Of a stretch of 64,000 bases of DNA, positions 53,903 to 64,000 are shown piece by piece. This DNA comes from Varroa destructor (Eukaryota; Arthropoda; Arachnida; Mesostigmata; Varroidae): positions 38,043,126-38,107,125 of the forward strand of contig NW_019211457.1 of assembly GCF_002443255.2 (NCBI RefSeq), read 5' to 3'. The position numbers were made by a program, and so were the translations under genes. Positions within the stretch are counted from its first letter, which is position 1; every line of letters begins with the position of its first letter. Under the pieces are notes generated by a model. The model made no database searches, was not told where the DNA came from, and saw nothing but the letters and a program-made list of their open reading frames with translations.

Positions 53903-56832
53903 GTACATCTGCACACGAAAGAGTTCAATAAGATTCGAAATAGCCCACCGATTCGCTGAACGCTATGTGGCTAATGTGGTAACGCCACCATACGCCGGCG
54001 ATACGAAGACTTCGTTACTGGGCCGATCTCGTAGCGAGCAATGAGCACGACGAACACGAAGAAGGACGTCGTGCTTCAGCTTCGGTACGCGGTCGGAGTC
54101 TGTTTGACGACGCTACCTTCGCCACTGGCCAGGGTCCGTAGCAGTTGAACGAAACTGTAGTTGCTGGCCATTAAGCAGCTACGAAAAAATGATAACAAAC
54201 GACGCTGGCGAATTTTCTCATTGCGCGCTTAATGTAATGCGCGGTATGGGTACGCTTTTGATACTGCGCAACTCTTCACACATGTCTATGTACGACATGC
54301 TCGATAAGCTAGCTATAAATATTAAAAAAAAATGTTCGATAGTCTCGTGAGTCCCATGTTAACTATACAATAGAGGTATTTATTAAAAATATCCTGCACA
54401 TACATATTTATAGCGGAGCTACTTACGAAACCTCTGAGAATCACCCGTTAATACCACTAGAAGGGGCGCTGGCACGATCTATAGAGGGCCTTCGTGAGCG
54501 GCTAGCATTTGGATGAATTTAATAATTACAATAGTGCTTAGTGTTCCTACTGGGCGGGATGATTTTTTTCGATGAAAAACGGGTTAGCGGATAAAGCAGC
54601 TTTCAGAGTTCAGTTAAAATGTCAATGGGCGGCCTTTTCGATACGCGTGACAGAGTAGGATTTGAAGATTAAATGCAAAAACATTTATTGAAGGCTCTTT
54701 TCCGGCAAAACGTGGAATCGTTCGAAATCGTATCTAACTTAACACAATGATTGAGACTGTGATAAAGGCTGGGTCCTGCTCCACATATTCATGGCTGATG
54801 AAAAGCAGTACTCTAAATATCGTATCTGAAATTTAAAACATAAGTTAAACAATAAAGGTGAAAGCAGATATAACTGTGGAACGGGGCCGGGGTCCGGTTT
54901 ATCTATAGTACCTTCAAAAGATGCTGTCTAGGACATAAATAGTTCGTAAAGTGCAAAACTTTAACTGTGAACTACCGATGCTGTTCTGGCTATGTTTATG
55001 ATGTGTTGAAAACAGCGTCACGGGGTTTCCTCGCGTTCCGTCTTATCCTTCGAATTTGGCGATATTTTAATTGGCGTAGAGCGAGTTTCAAGCGCCGATC
55101 GATTAATTCAACTAGCTACGGAACAAAGACGCTTATAGATCAGAACAGTCTGAACCGCTGAACGACGATAGGTAAGGCGGCACGATATAGTCACGTTTGT
55201 CGTTTTTGACCTAGCCTTTATATAATGTATCACGTACAGGTACCGACTGACAGTTAAATCTAAACTGTAGTTTCGTATTCGTCCGCTAGAATCAGGAACG
55301 CGCTGCTGTCTAAGTTAGGAACCGGTCGTAGACACACTTTACTTCGTGCTGGCCTCCAGCCATCTACAAAAATGCTTACCGCCAGTAGCAAACGTAAAAT
55401 TGGAAACTTTTTATTTATACAGTTAAAACATATACAGTTTCACACATAGAACAAGTCTGCTTTTATATATAGCTGTGCAAAGATGGCGAGATCTCCAGTG
55501 GCTGTTCCCCAAAGCAAAACATTCAGATGAACCGGTTGATTAGGAGACGAGGATATATACACAAGACAAAGATACGAACCAGAGGAATCGAGACCTGCCG
55601 GGTCCTTTAAGCCGCGTTACATAGCCTGAACAGTTAACATACGAGCAATTCGCGCGTGACGCATATATCTGTTAGGTGACTGATTAGCGAATATGATGAG
55701 GCAGCTCGACAGCGTGGCGCCGAAGATCCTCAACTGTCGATGAGATGGACAGAAACGGCCTGCCAGAAGCCTAAGTAGATGAGAAAAAGAAATTTACAAT
55801 CGAAGTGAACCATCTCCGTTGTATACGTGTGTGTACATAGGTGCGGTTACTATACAGGCGATACGACGCGTTCAGCGTCCGCGCGACTTAACGAGTGCGC
55901 AAAAAAACTGGATATTACCGTTGTATATAGGAGGTCCACGATTGTGCAGTGCACCATTGCCTGACCAACCGTCACGGCGAATTGTGTACATATGTTATGT
56001 ACACAATCAATGGGGCAAATAGGAACGTGCCTATAGAATCAATAGCTAACAGGCATTTTTAGCAGTAGCTTAACAAGGTTTTCTGCCCTTTGCTAATAGT
56101 CGTTAGTTTCGAATGATAAATGAGTTGAAATGCAAACGTTTTGACGCACACTAAATTTCTCCCGTTAGGCACAGCAATGGCCGCGAGGCGAAAACGAGAC
56201 AAGCCCTATTGGCGCATGGTCTTCTTTGTATCCTGATCCAGGCTTTGTTTGCCATTACCTGCACCTAGCCCTTGTAACTAACTGCATACGATGCACATAT
56301 TTACCTATGTATACTATGTATACGACTGCACAAGAGTGTCGTCGACTGACCACTATTATTAGTCTGCATTGTCTGTGTCATCGTGATCCGACTCACTGTC
56401 ATCGGCAGGGGTCAATGCGACTGGCGCAATTGCTAGTCTATTTTTAAACCGATAGAAAACAGCTCCGCTTATCGCCGTAGACATCCGCCTGTACAATATA
56501 AATGCTATCCCAAACCCAACCATTATGTTAGCGAATAAAATAAGCGTAAATGTCTTATTATAGGGATCATACTTGCATATGGCGCCTCCTTGTGCTCTGT
56601 TTGCATAGCTATAGGTGTTTTAAGCATCTACGTCATTATATACATATCTATAGTACAGCCCAATGATGTCACACATGGTATCGAAGGGGAATTAATGGGG
56701 TTGCCGGCTGTTCGGACAGAAAATGATTGACGCGAATCACAGCAAAGGTCGATCGTTCAATACGATCGATACCGATCTACGTTACGCCGGTCAATGAAGG
56801 ACTGAATCAAGTGAGTTTGACGTAATAATAGT
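53903..56832. other. No gene seen
   Basis: Mixed sequence. The region 53990-54150 is G+C-richer with CGA/ACG triplets but has no long frame. Nothing else is supported. Confidence 0.45.
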
Positions 56833-56850
56833 GGCGGCGGCGGCGGCGGC
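56833..56850. repeat. (GGC)6 microsatellite
   Basis: Six GGC units. Read directly from the bases. Confidence 0.95.
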
Positions 56851-57739
56851 AACGACCACTGCTGTGGTGATCACGAAATAAGGATAATAAATAACAGTAA
56901 TCATCATCATGAAAGATCATTAGTTAATCTTGATAAAAGAAAGAGGAGACTCTGTCTGTTGCTTACCTAATTAACTAGTACGTTAATTTCTTTCTTGTAT
57001 AACAACTTCTTGCTGCATGCTGTTGTTGGTCAGTCGTGACGATGGTGGTCCGCTTAGCTTTTGTGATCAACCTTATTTGTACTTTGATTGTACTTAATTT
57101 ATCCAGGGCTAACTTTTAATGAACAGTTATATCATCTTCTAACTCTCGTTTAGAGATGAACGAAACTAAATTTTGCGAAGCAAGGCAGCAAATTGGCCTT
57201 TTTCGAAGTACAATAAAGTGAATGTTTAGTCATTCCTTGTCGTTTGCTGGCCCTCTGTCATCGTGGGTTTTAAGCAGGTCACCGCCCTCGCGTCACCTCT
57301 GTAAGTTTGTGCTGTCGTAGCGAAGTTACAGCTACGTACTGGGACCTATATTCGTAGCTAGGGTTGCGGTCGTTACCTGTTTTCCTGAGGAGCGAGAATC
57401 CATGTAACAACGGTATAATTAGTACGGTGATTAGTCCCTATTCCGGCCTCGGATAGGTGCATTATACACGAAAATATTATTGACAAAACGAGAAACACAG
57501 ACAATACACGGACGCATTTTGTGTTTCATTGGTGCTGACTTGTCGCGGTAGGTAAGCTCCGTTGATCCTTCAACTACGATCGCATACCTTTACTATCGAC
57601 AGTTGATATTTGACGTCTAGCTATCGTTGAAATCGTTCAAATAAGCCATATGCTTACAGCAAACACGAGAACGTACGCATCGATAGCCCGTCCCAGGAGC
57701 ATAAATCAACGAACGCCTGCGCGAGATCTTCTATAGATA
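56851..57739. other. No gene seen
   Basis: A+T-rich to mixed sequence without long frames or paired splice sites. Confidence 0.5.
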
Positions 57740-58476
57740 TCAGCTACTGGAAAAAGAATTTTCATCAAATTCTCTGATATAAACTGATAACGTATTACTA
57801 GTTTTTAATTGCACTTCATAGAAGATAATTGAATCTATTCTAGAAAAGTCCCTGAACAAGGATGTTAAAGCAGATCTATAAAATTTCTCAACAGGAATAA
57901 AATTCAGGGTTCTACATTCTACATGCTGCATGATAGCATTGTTGACGTCAAGGCTTTGAAATTGATATTAGAGCACGATAATGAATACTGATCTGATGAG
58001 GTTGGGCTATTATTGCGCCCAGTATATGCCGACAACGGCCACAAGAGGTCACCTCCAGAAAGATATCTTGCATGATTTGGGGATTACTTGCCAGTGAAAT
58101 AACTTTAATTACATAAGGAAATATAGTCATTTTAACTTAGAATTGTTAGAAAAATGATACGACACAGGCGTTCAGTTGCAGCTCGCAGGGTGCATTTTTT
58201 TGCTATGATATTCATTACACGATGCTACACATTAACTCTATGAGTTACTTGCAGACTTCATAATATCTGATGTTTCATCTCGTCATTCGGTGCCAGTTGC
58301 GCTATCCTGCTTTTCACTGCAGGACCACGAAGGCGCTCAGCCAATAACCACTGGTAGATACACTGAATGGTGCATTCGGCCATTGAGAACATCGCCACAG
58401 AGAACCTCATGCTAACAAAAGCTTTTGATCGCTTCACGATGACGAAGAAGCATTGCAATTGCTCGTGAGTGCACAC
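57740..58476 (-). pseudogene. Possible broken or intron-bearing coding block, unassigned
   Basis: Three successive minus-strand frames cover this block: 58476-58258 (72 codons, end PNDEMKHQIL), 58130-57948 (60 codons, VISLASNPQIMQDIFLEVTS inside) and about 57985-57740 (RTLNFIPVEKFYRSALTS inside). The second and third overlap near 57950-57985 in different frames, as after a single frameshift. Between the first and second lie a donor-like CAA|GTAACT and a perfect branch-like TTCTAACAATTC, but the first frame stops just before that donor. The composition is coding-like, but no transposase, polymerase or other family is recognised. It may be a decayed mobile element, a pseudogene, or chance. Confidence 0.22.
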
Positions 58477-59669
58477 AAAGATGAAACAACGTCATTCCCC
58501 CTATCATAACGAAAGCTTTGCCTTCCTGTTCGCAAGTGATCCTACTTCTTCACTTTCTGCGGCGCCATGTTGCTTCGAACACGAAGTGTGGCTTCGGAAA
58601 GCTCGAGACGGAGAGACACATTCCACCTGCCATCAGATTTCTCTTGTCCGTTTGCTAAACTTCACTAGTTCTCAAGACATTTTTCCAGTCCCGTTTTTCC
58701 CCTTCCACAGTGTCGACTGAATACGTTTGCCCGTCACGTGGTGTTATAGGCGAAGCCGAACTGGTAGGCCAACATGGATAGTAAGCCTTTCGCAAACACT
58801 ATTATGATAACAAGCGTTGCGGTGCAGTGCCATGGAGGTCGCTCAGTCTTGTCAGTTTAGATAGCTCGCTCGCAAGAGATATTTGTTAACCTCTCCCAAA
58901 TCTGTCAGTCATTCTGTTCTGCCGCCACAAGTGAAGTTCCAGACCGGCGCCAGCGAACAGAACGAAGACGATGAAGGCACGCTGCCAAGCGAAGTCAAGC
59001 CAGACGAAGAAACCAGATAAACATGCCTCTGTATGTGTATATATATATGGACGAACGTAGGCAGGCAGTATATTCGTTCAACAAACAACATTTGGACAAC
59101 GTGAAATGTTAATTCTGCAAAGAAAGAGCCAAAAAATAACTCGCGCTACCAAGAAAATTGGGTGCGCAAGCATCGTGTAGCAAGCTGGCCGGCAAGTAAG
59201 CATGTCGGCCTGCTTGACAGACGGACCCCCAGCCAGGGTGCGTGAAAGCACAAATCATTTACAAGAGTACTGCTACTGCTGCCCTCATCAAAGGCTGCTA
59301 CCAAATTTAACTGAATCGTACTATAAAACTGGTCTGCATACTTCACGTTGCGTGCTGTCTTACGAGTCGACGAGGCTGGTAAATGCTGTTCCGGCTACTC
59401 TGACGCGGTGCGGGCACCACAACAGCATCAGAATGTATGACTGTTTACTTTTCGACTTGTCTTGTTATATATACGCATATTATACTGGCTAGTCTTTTCC
59501 CTTTTTTTCGACGTTACTTTCGGTCGTCTCGTTTTCTCCCCGTTTTTGGGCCTTTTCCTATTGCCATACTGGACTTTTTCGACAGGCATATCAGTGGAAG
59601 AAGCAGTAGCAGGGGCAGCAAAGGATGCCATTTTAACATTTCGGCTGGCACCCAGCACCAAACATTGTG
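58477..59669. other. No supported gene
   Basis: It contains a double acceptor on the + strand (ATTTTTCCAG then CCCGTTTTTCCCCTTCCACAG, ending at 58710). The phase-1 frame behind it is open for about 22 codons without a donor. The + frame 58469-58720 leads into it but has no features. A short (AT)n run lies near 59038. Confidence 0.35.
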
Positions 59670-59745
59670 TGTCTGCCCCCGGATTCGAACCCAATTTACC
59701 GGGCACCTGTCAAATACGATACTCACTACGCCACCACGGGAACAG
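59670..59745 (-). mobile_element. tRNA-derived SINE head (or tRNA pseudogene)
   Basis: The minus strand carries both internal RNA polymerase III promoter boxes at tRNA-like spacing: box A TGGCGTAGTGAG (complement of 59722-59733) and box B GGTTCGAATCC (complement of 59681-59691), the latter a perfect consensus. The acceptor stem does not pair and the T stem has a mismatch, so it is not a functional tRNA. This combination is typical of the 5' head of a tRNA-derived SINE. The body would extend to lower coordinates; its end is not recognisable and no second copy is seen in this window. Confidence 0.55.
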
Positions 59746-61939
59746 CGTAACTTAAGAAATACGAATCGCTCGAGAAGGTCTATTACAAAAAAATGGCCGC
59801 AGGAAAAATCGAAGCGAAAACGACTTGTGAAAATCAGAGGTGACGTTGGCTTGACGGCTGCAGAAGCATTACCGCGCGTTTTGATCAAATGGCACACATA
59901 GCTGTAACTGACAGAACGCGCGAACATCGATAGACCTAACGTTAGCCTGACATAACACGAGAATGGTCGATACATCCACTATCTTAATTGTAATCGATAC
60001 GCAGGCAAATCGGGTTAACGAAGTGACAAGCTGTTAAATTATTTATCGTCGTAAGTGATCGTCTTCGTACAGAACATAACCACAAAATGACGAAACGCAG
60101 CCGCGTTTTTCAGAAACCGCTGCTGAAGCGAGATTTCCTTCAGCATAAATCAATTCCGATTAACGCTAGAATACACTTTGAATTTTGTTCAGGCTGCTAA
60201 TGCCTCCAGTATGCTGATTATTTCGACTTGCTAACGTGGCGTAAATATGGCCTATTGAGGCGGTTGCGGAAGGGTCGGCAACAGGACCATGGAGAACATT
60301 TCCACAACTTGCCATTGACAGGCGGCGAAAAAATCGATCTAATTCAGTCGACGGTGTCTGTGACACAGTACTCAACCGTAGCGACAGGTGTAACCAGGGA
60401 AGCGAACGTCAGATAGGCCAGATTCGAAGCAAACCGTGACTCAGTTCTGGTTCAGCATCTGTTATTATCTAACAGATACTATGGCCTCTGAATGCGCCTA
60501 AACGTATCGTGTGTCAAAGCTGGAAGAAAAATACATAACAAATATCCTTTCTTTCTACCATGGCAGGATCAGTTGAGCACAGCCTGCTAACTATATAGGG
60601 TACACGGTCCGACCTGGAAACCTCTATCTCTGCTAGGCAAAAAAGCCTCCATTTCATCAAATAAACGCATTATTTATTTATTTCAATATAAATGTTATAT
60701 GACGAAATATATCCGCTTGTTGTTTCAGCAAGCTGAACAAAACAAAAAAACACTCAGACTCTCCAATACCGTTACCATCATAAAGGACTATTGGCCTTTT
60801 TTAAAAAAAAAGCCTCAAGGTAGCATTTGTTGACGCATTAAATATCCTCGGGAAGACGTCTATCGTATTTTATTTTGCTTTTGTGGTCATTCTAATTACA
60901 ACAACACAACATACTATTTGTGTACAGCCCGTAATGCTACCACTTTCTTACCTATTAGATGTATAAAGTGCCTGTTACCTGGCTCATTAATTTACATTAC
61001 TATAGCCCACCGTGTCAGCATTGTTGGCATTATTATGGCACAACTTTAATGAGGTAGTTTTTGATAATAAATCAAAAAAAAAATTCAGATAGAAACTAAT
61101 GTTGTTTACATTAGTTACAAAGACAAATCCAGTGGGTGGGCCTCATATAACCGCGTTGTAAGCCGAAACCATGATCATTTATTGCCTTTATTTCTTCATC
61201 ACAACAATGGCGTTAGGGAATAACGCGCGGTGGGGGCATTTGTTTCTGTCCTTAGGTTTCCTTATTAGCACTATTCACCGCCTGTGTTACACTGGCAAAT
61301 GTCTTATGTTTATCCAGTTTTCCACGTAAGTTTTCTTAACTTTCTTTATCTTATATATATATATGCGTTTCTTGTATGATGAGCGCCACAAACGAAGTGC
61401 AGCGTCGTAATCAGTTCAACCGCGGACGCTGTCGAACGCTGTAGGAAGCTAAACAAGTATAAGTTCCCTGTAAACACGCCACTAATGCGGCCTTCAAGGT
61501 AGAGGTTTTAGTAAGTAGAATCGAAGTGTACCGAGTTCTGTGTTCTAGTACAGACGATCTGATGCGAACGAGTGCACTCAATATACACTGATCTGCATCG
61601 GATCTAAGCCCGTCCAAAGAAGAAACGACAGCGGAACAACCCAAGTATAGATGTTTCGATAGCTTTTTTTCTAGAATATTATAGTTCTAGCTTCTGCATA
61701 AGTAACAACCGATGACAAGAAAGGTAATTTCATTATTATTATTATTGTTTTTGATTTTTATTTTTGTTATTACTGTCATAAATCGTGGATTTTTCAAACT
61801 GGTTTCTCCTCAGCCTCCCGCTATTTCCCCGACTTTTTCCCCTGCTCCTCACTCAGAGGAGTCCCGTATATTTGGCTGCTTTGCTGCTTTCTGCCATCAA
61901 TCACAAACGGCCATCATCTACAACATTAGGAGGACACAG

Positions 61940-61941
<2 letters not shown>
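59746..61941. other. No gene seen
   Basis: Mixed to A+T-rich sequence with A-runs near 61075 and 60805 and a short (TA)n at about 61351-61364. The frames are short and mirrored. Confidence 0.45.

Positions 61942-61980
<39 letters not shown>
61942..61980. repeat. (AT)n microsatellite
   Basis: About 19 AT units. An (ATT)n run lies 200 bases before it. Confidence 0.97.
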
Positions 61981-61989
<9 letters not shown>

Positions 61990-62673
61990 GCCATGAAGTC
62001 GTGATGCAAGGACCATTCGATTGTGTCTTAATATTACGCTTCGAAGCCTGGCTTGAATCATTTTGGCGATTCGACGCAAAGCGGCCTCATGCCCTTGCAT
62101 CTGCGGTAATATGTACTAGTTAACTTTTTCACACTTAAAATCACCTAACGGAAAAAACGAAACAAATAATAGTTAGAACTGATTGGAAGATTATAGGATA
62201 ACTTGGTGTTGGTATCTTAGATTCCGTTGAGGCTACAACGCTGAGTCCCTGTGTGGCTGTGCGTAATCTTCCATATTACCACGGTTCGAGCAAGACGCTA
62301 ACGGTGTTTAGGCATTTCCAAATCAAAAAGGGTGTATTTTCCGTCAAGTAATTTATAGTCGTATATAAAGGAACTGTTTTGTTTTTTAGTTCATTATCAA
62401 TTAGACATAGATAAAAAGATCATCAGATAAAAAGCATTTACGTCGCCGGATATATATGAAGATAAAAATGTAGTATATATTTATCGAATACTTTATTGCT
62501 AGTACTATTGCATTGGAAATATATGCAACGATAAATCATTCTTCAGTACACAAATTCAGTCTGTCACAACATGACTTTTCAATTGACGCCACTCAATACA
62601 TACGACGACCCATTTTGTCGGAACGGGCACCAATACTTAGCCATATCTCAATGCTTTCCCAAGACAGATAGCT

Positions 62674-62675
<2 letters not shown>

Positions 62676-62717
<42 letters not shown>
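62676..62717. repeat. (AT)n microsatellite with GGATAT tail
   Basis: About 21 AT units flanked on both sides by GGATAT motifs, so the tract has an interrupted, slightly symmetric structure. Confidence 0.97.
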
Positions 62718-62719
<2 letters not shown>

Positions 62720-64000
62720 ATATGGATATATATGCATATATCTAGCTATTTATGTGGTCGAGCTACCTTTGCTTTAAAGCTTGTTAATGTCGACAGAATA
62801 TTGGAGCCGGTAACGACAGCTGTATTCGCAGTAACATCACACGCAGGGGACAGGCGTCCTCCGCTCTTCTTAGTGGCATTATATACGCTTTTTAGACTGC
62901 ATACCTGTCGTGTACATGTGTATCTATAAATCCAAACAGCGGAAAAATCACGTTTTGATGTGCAGATCCTCCCGTCGTACACGTGGCACGTAAATCGTGA
63001 CCAGCTCAATCCGACAACAAGTGCCGGCAGCCATTGCAGCGAAACGGTGCTTCAGAGAATAAGAGTACGTATGCGACAGTCGTCATTGTCGTCCGTAGCG
63101 ACTAGTTTATTTGACGCAATCGTATGTGTTCTAGCCGATACTAAGTCAGCTAGACTGGGCAGAGCGTTAGTTCAACTCAGGCATATGTTCTAGATAGAAA
63201 TGTTAGAAACAGTGTGGCTTGTACGCGTTTCCGGCACGAGTATACAGAGAATAGGACTGGGTTCGATTGGGACACAGTTTTACTGAAGTGGGCTAGAACA
63301 ATTGTGATGTATTCGTTATGCGATGAGCTGATTCTTATGGCTGCAGGCGGGATATCTCGCTCGACCACCCGCAGATAGAAAATTGCGAACTATTAGACCG
63401 TTCAGTCTGCGTGCGATGGCGATGGTGACGTGTACGAGGATTCTGATATTCATTGCGCGCATAACTTTGGTATGATACTGTGCAATACTGAGACCCGTTC
63501 ACTTGACCCGTTTCATCGTTGCTTACTTCGACTGTACCCTTCGTCAGAAACTGGACGATATCGTTTTTGCCTGAGCAGTGATCGGAATAGAATCTACGCG
63601 CTGATCGAACAAATTACATTCGCATCGTCAAACAGACATAATTCATCCCGAACGTCTGCAACATAGAAGATACTATGGGATTTCTTGGATCTATCAATTA
63701 TGCAACAAAGCTATCGTGTGACTAACCTGTAAGAAGCGAACCGCTGGGTCTATAATTGGTTCGCCCTTCGGCGGCACGTCTACTACGAACGCTGTTTCAG
63801 ACTAATGGTTTGTCATTTATTCGCGCTCACGGTCATGACATGCTACAACAGTAAATAGCTCACTGAATACCGAAAAAAGCTCGAAGGCCACACCTAACTC
63901 GAAATTTTCGGATGAACGCTTGTCCGCCTCGCGCGAGTTCATGCCTCATCAGGCTTTCATTATTATATTTTTCGATCTTAAGCCGACTCCACCTTTTAAC
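62718..64000. other. No gene seen
   Basis: Mixed sequence. Frames at 62960-63193 and 63430-63666 (+) are open for about 77 codons without recognisable content. A box-B-like GGTTCGATTGG near 63259 lacks a partner box A at the right distance. Confidence 0.45.

Noticed and set aside
63245..63275. GGTTCGATTGG, box-B-like
   Set aside because: The box ends in GG instead of CC and no box A lies 40-60 bases before it.
52027..63592. 15-base identity CAGTGATCGGAATAG shared by sites near 52027 and 63576
   Set aside because: A match of this length is expected about once by chance in a window of this size, and the flanks are unrelated.
1..64000. Search for CRISPR arrays, bacterial operons, phage genes, rRNA and intact transposase or reverse-transcriptase motifs
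   Set aside because: No regularly spaced repeats, no dense coding, and none of the characteristic motifs were found on reading both strands.

Overview
The window looks like non-coding-rich nuclear DNA of a metazoan, most plausibly an arthropod. It has long intron-like or intergenic stretches, spliceosomal signals, many di- and trinucleotide microsatellites, (AT)n blocks, long A/T homopolymers, one tRNA-derived SINE-like element, and no operons or ribosome-binding sites. The texture (A+T-rich stretches alternating with G+C-richer islands full of CAG/CAA/GTT/CGT/GAT triplets) would suit a mite or other chelicerate, but that is a guess. I recognise no protein family with certainty.

Layout. 1-14.4 kb is mostly quiet A+T-rich sequence with one triplet-rich island (about 4.2-6.3 kb). 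About 14.5-16.4 kb is a leader-like G+C-rich stretch ending in the best gene candidate. That is a + strand two-exon gene (16023-16101 and 16329-16396) made of a signal peptide, a phase-1 227-base intron with textbook splice sites, and a short secreted tail with two cysteines. Triplet islands follow at about 17.7-24.6 kb, 35.8-41.7 kb, 44.4-44.7 kb, 46.0-46.9 kb and 50.9-51.4 kb, separated by A+T-rich intron-like sequence. At 48.24 kb the + strand carries a textbook recursive-splice (ratchet) site, which suggests that part of the window lies inside a very long + strand intron. At 53.6 kb an 85-codon + strand frame encodes a signal peptide followed by six cysteines in a C-C-CC-C-C order. At 57.7-58.5 kb a run of minus-strand frames looks like a broken or intron-bearing coding block. 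A tRNA-like SINE head lies at 59.7 kb, and two long (AT)n blocks lie near 62 kb.

On the minus strand four short putative exons (43.7, 27.6, 10.2 and 9.5 kb) have good splice sites and mutually compatible reading phases. They could be one long gene, but pseudo-exons are expected at this rate in 64 kb, so each is given low confidence.

Almost every gene call here is a hypothesis from splice signals, open frames and leader-peptide features. None rests on a recognised domain. Repeat and palindrome calls are read directly from the bases and are firm.
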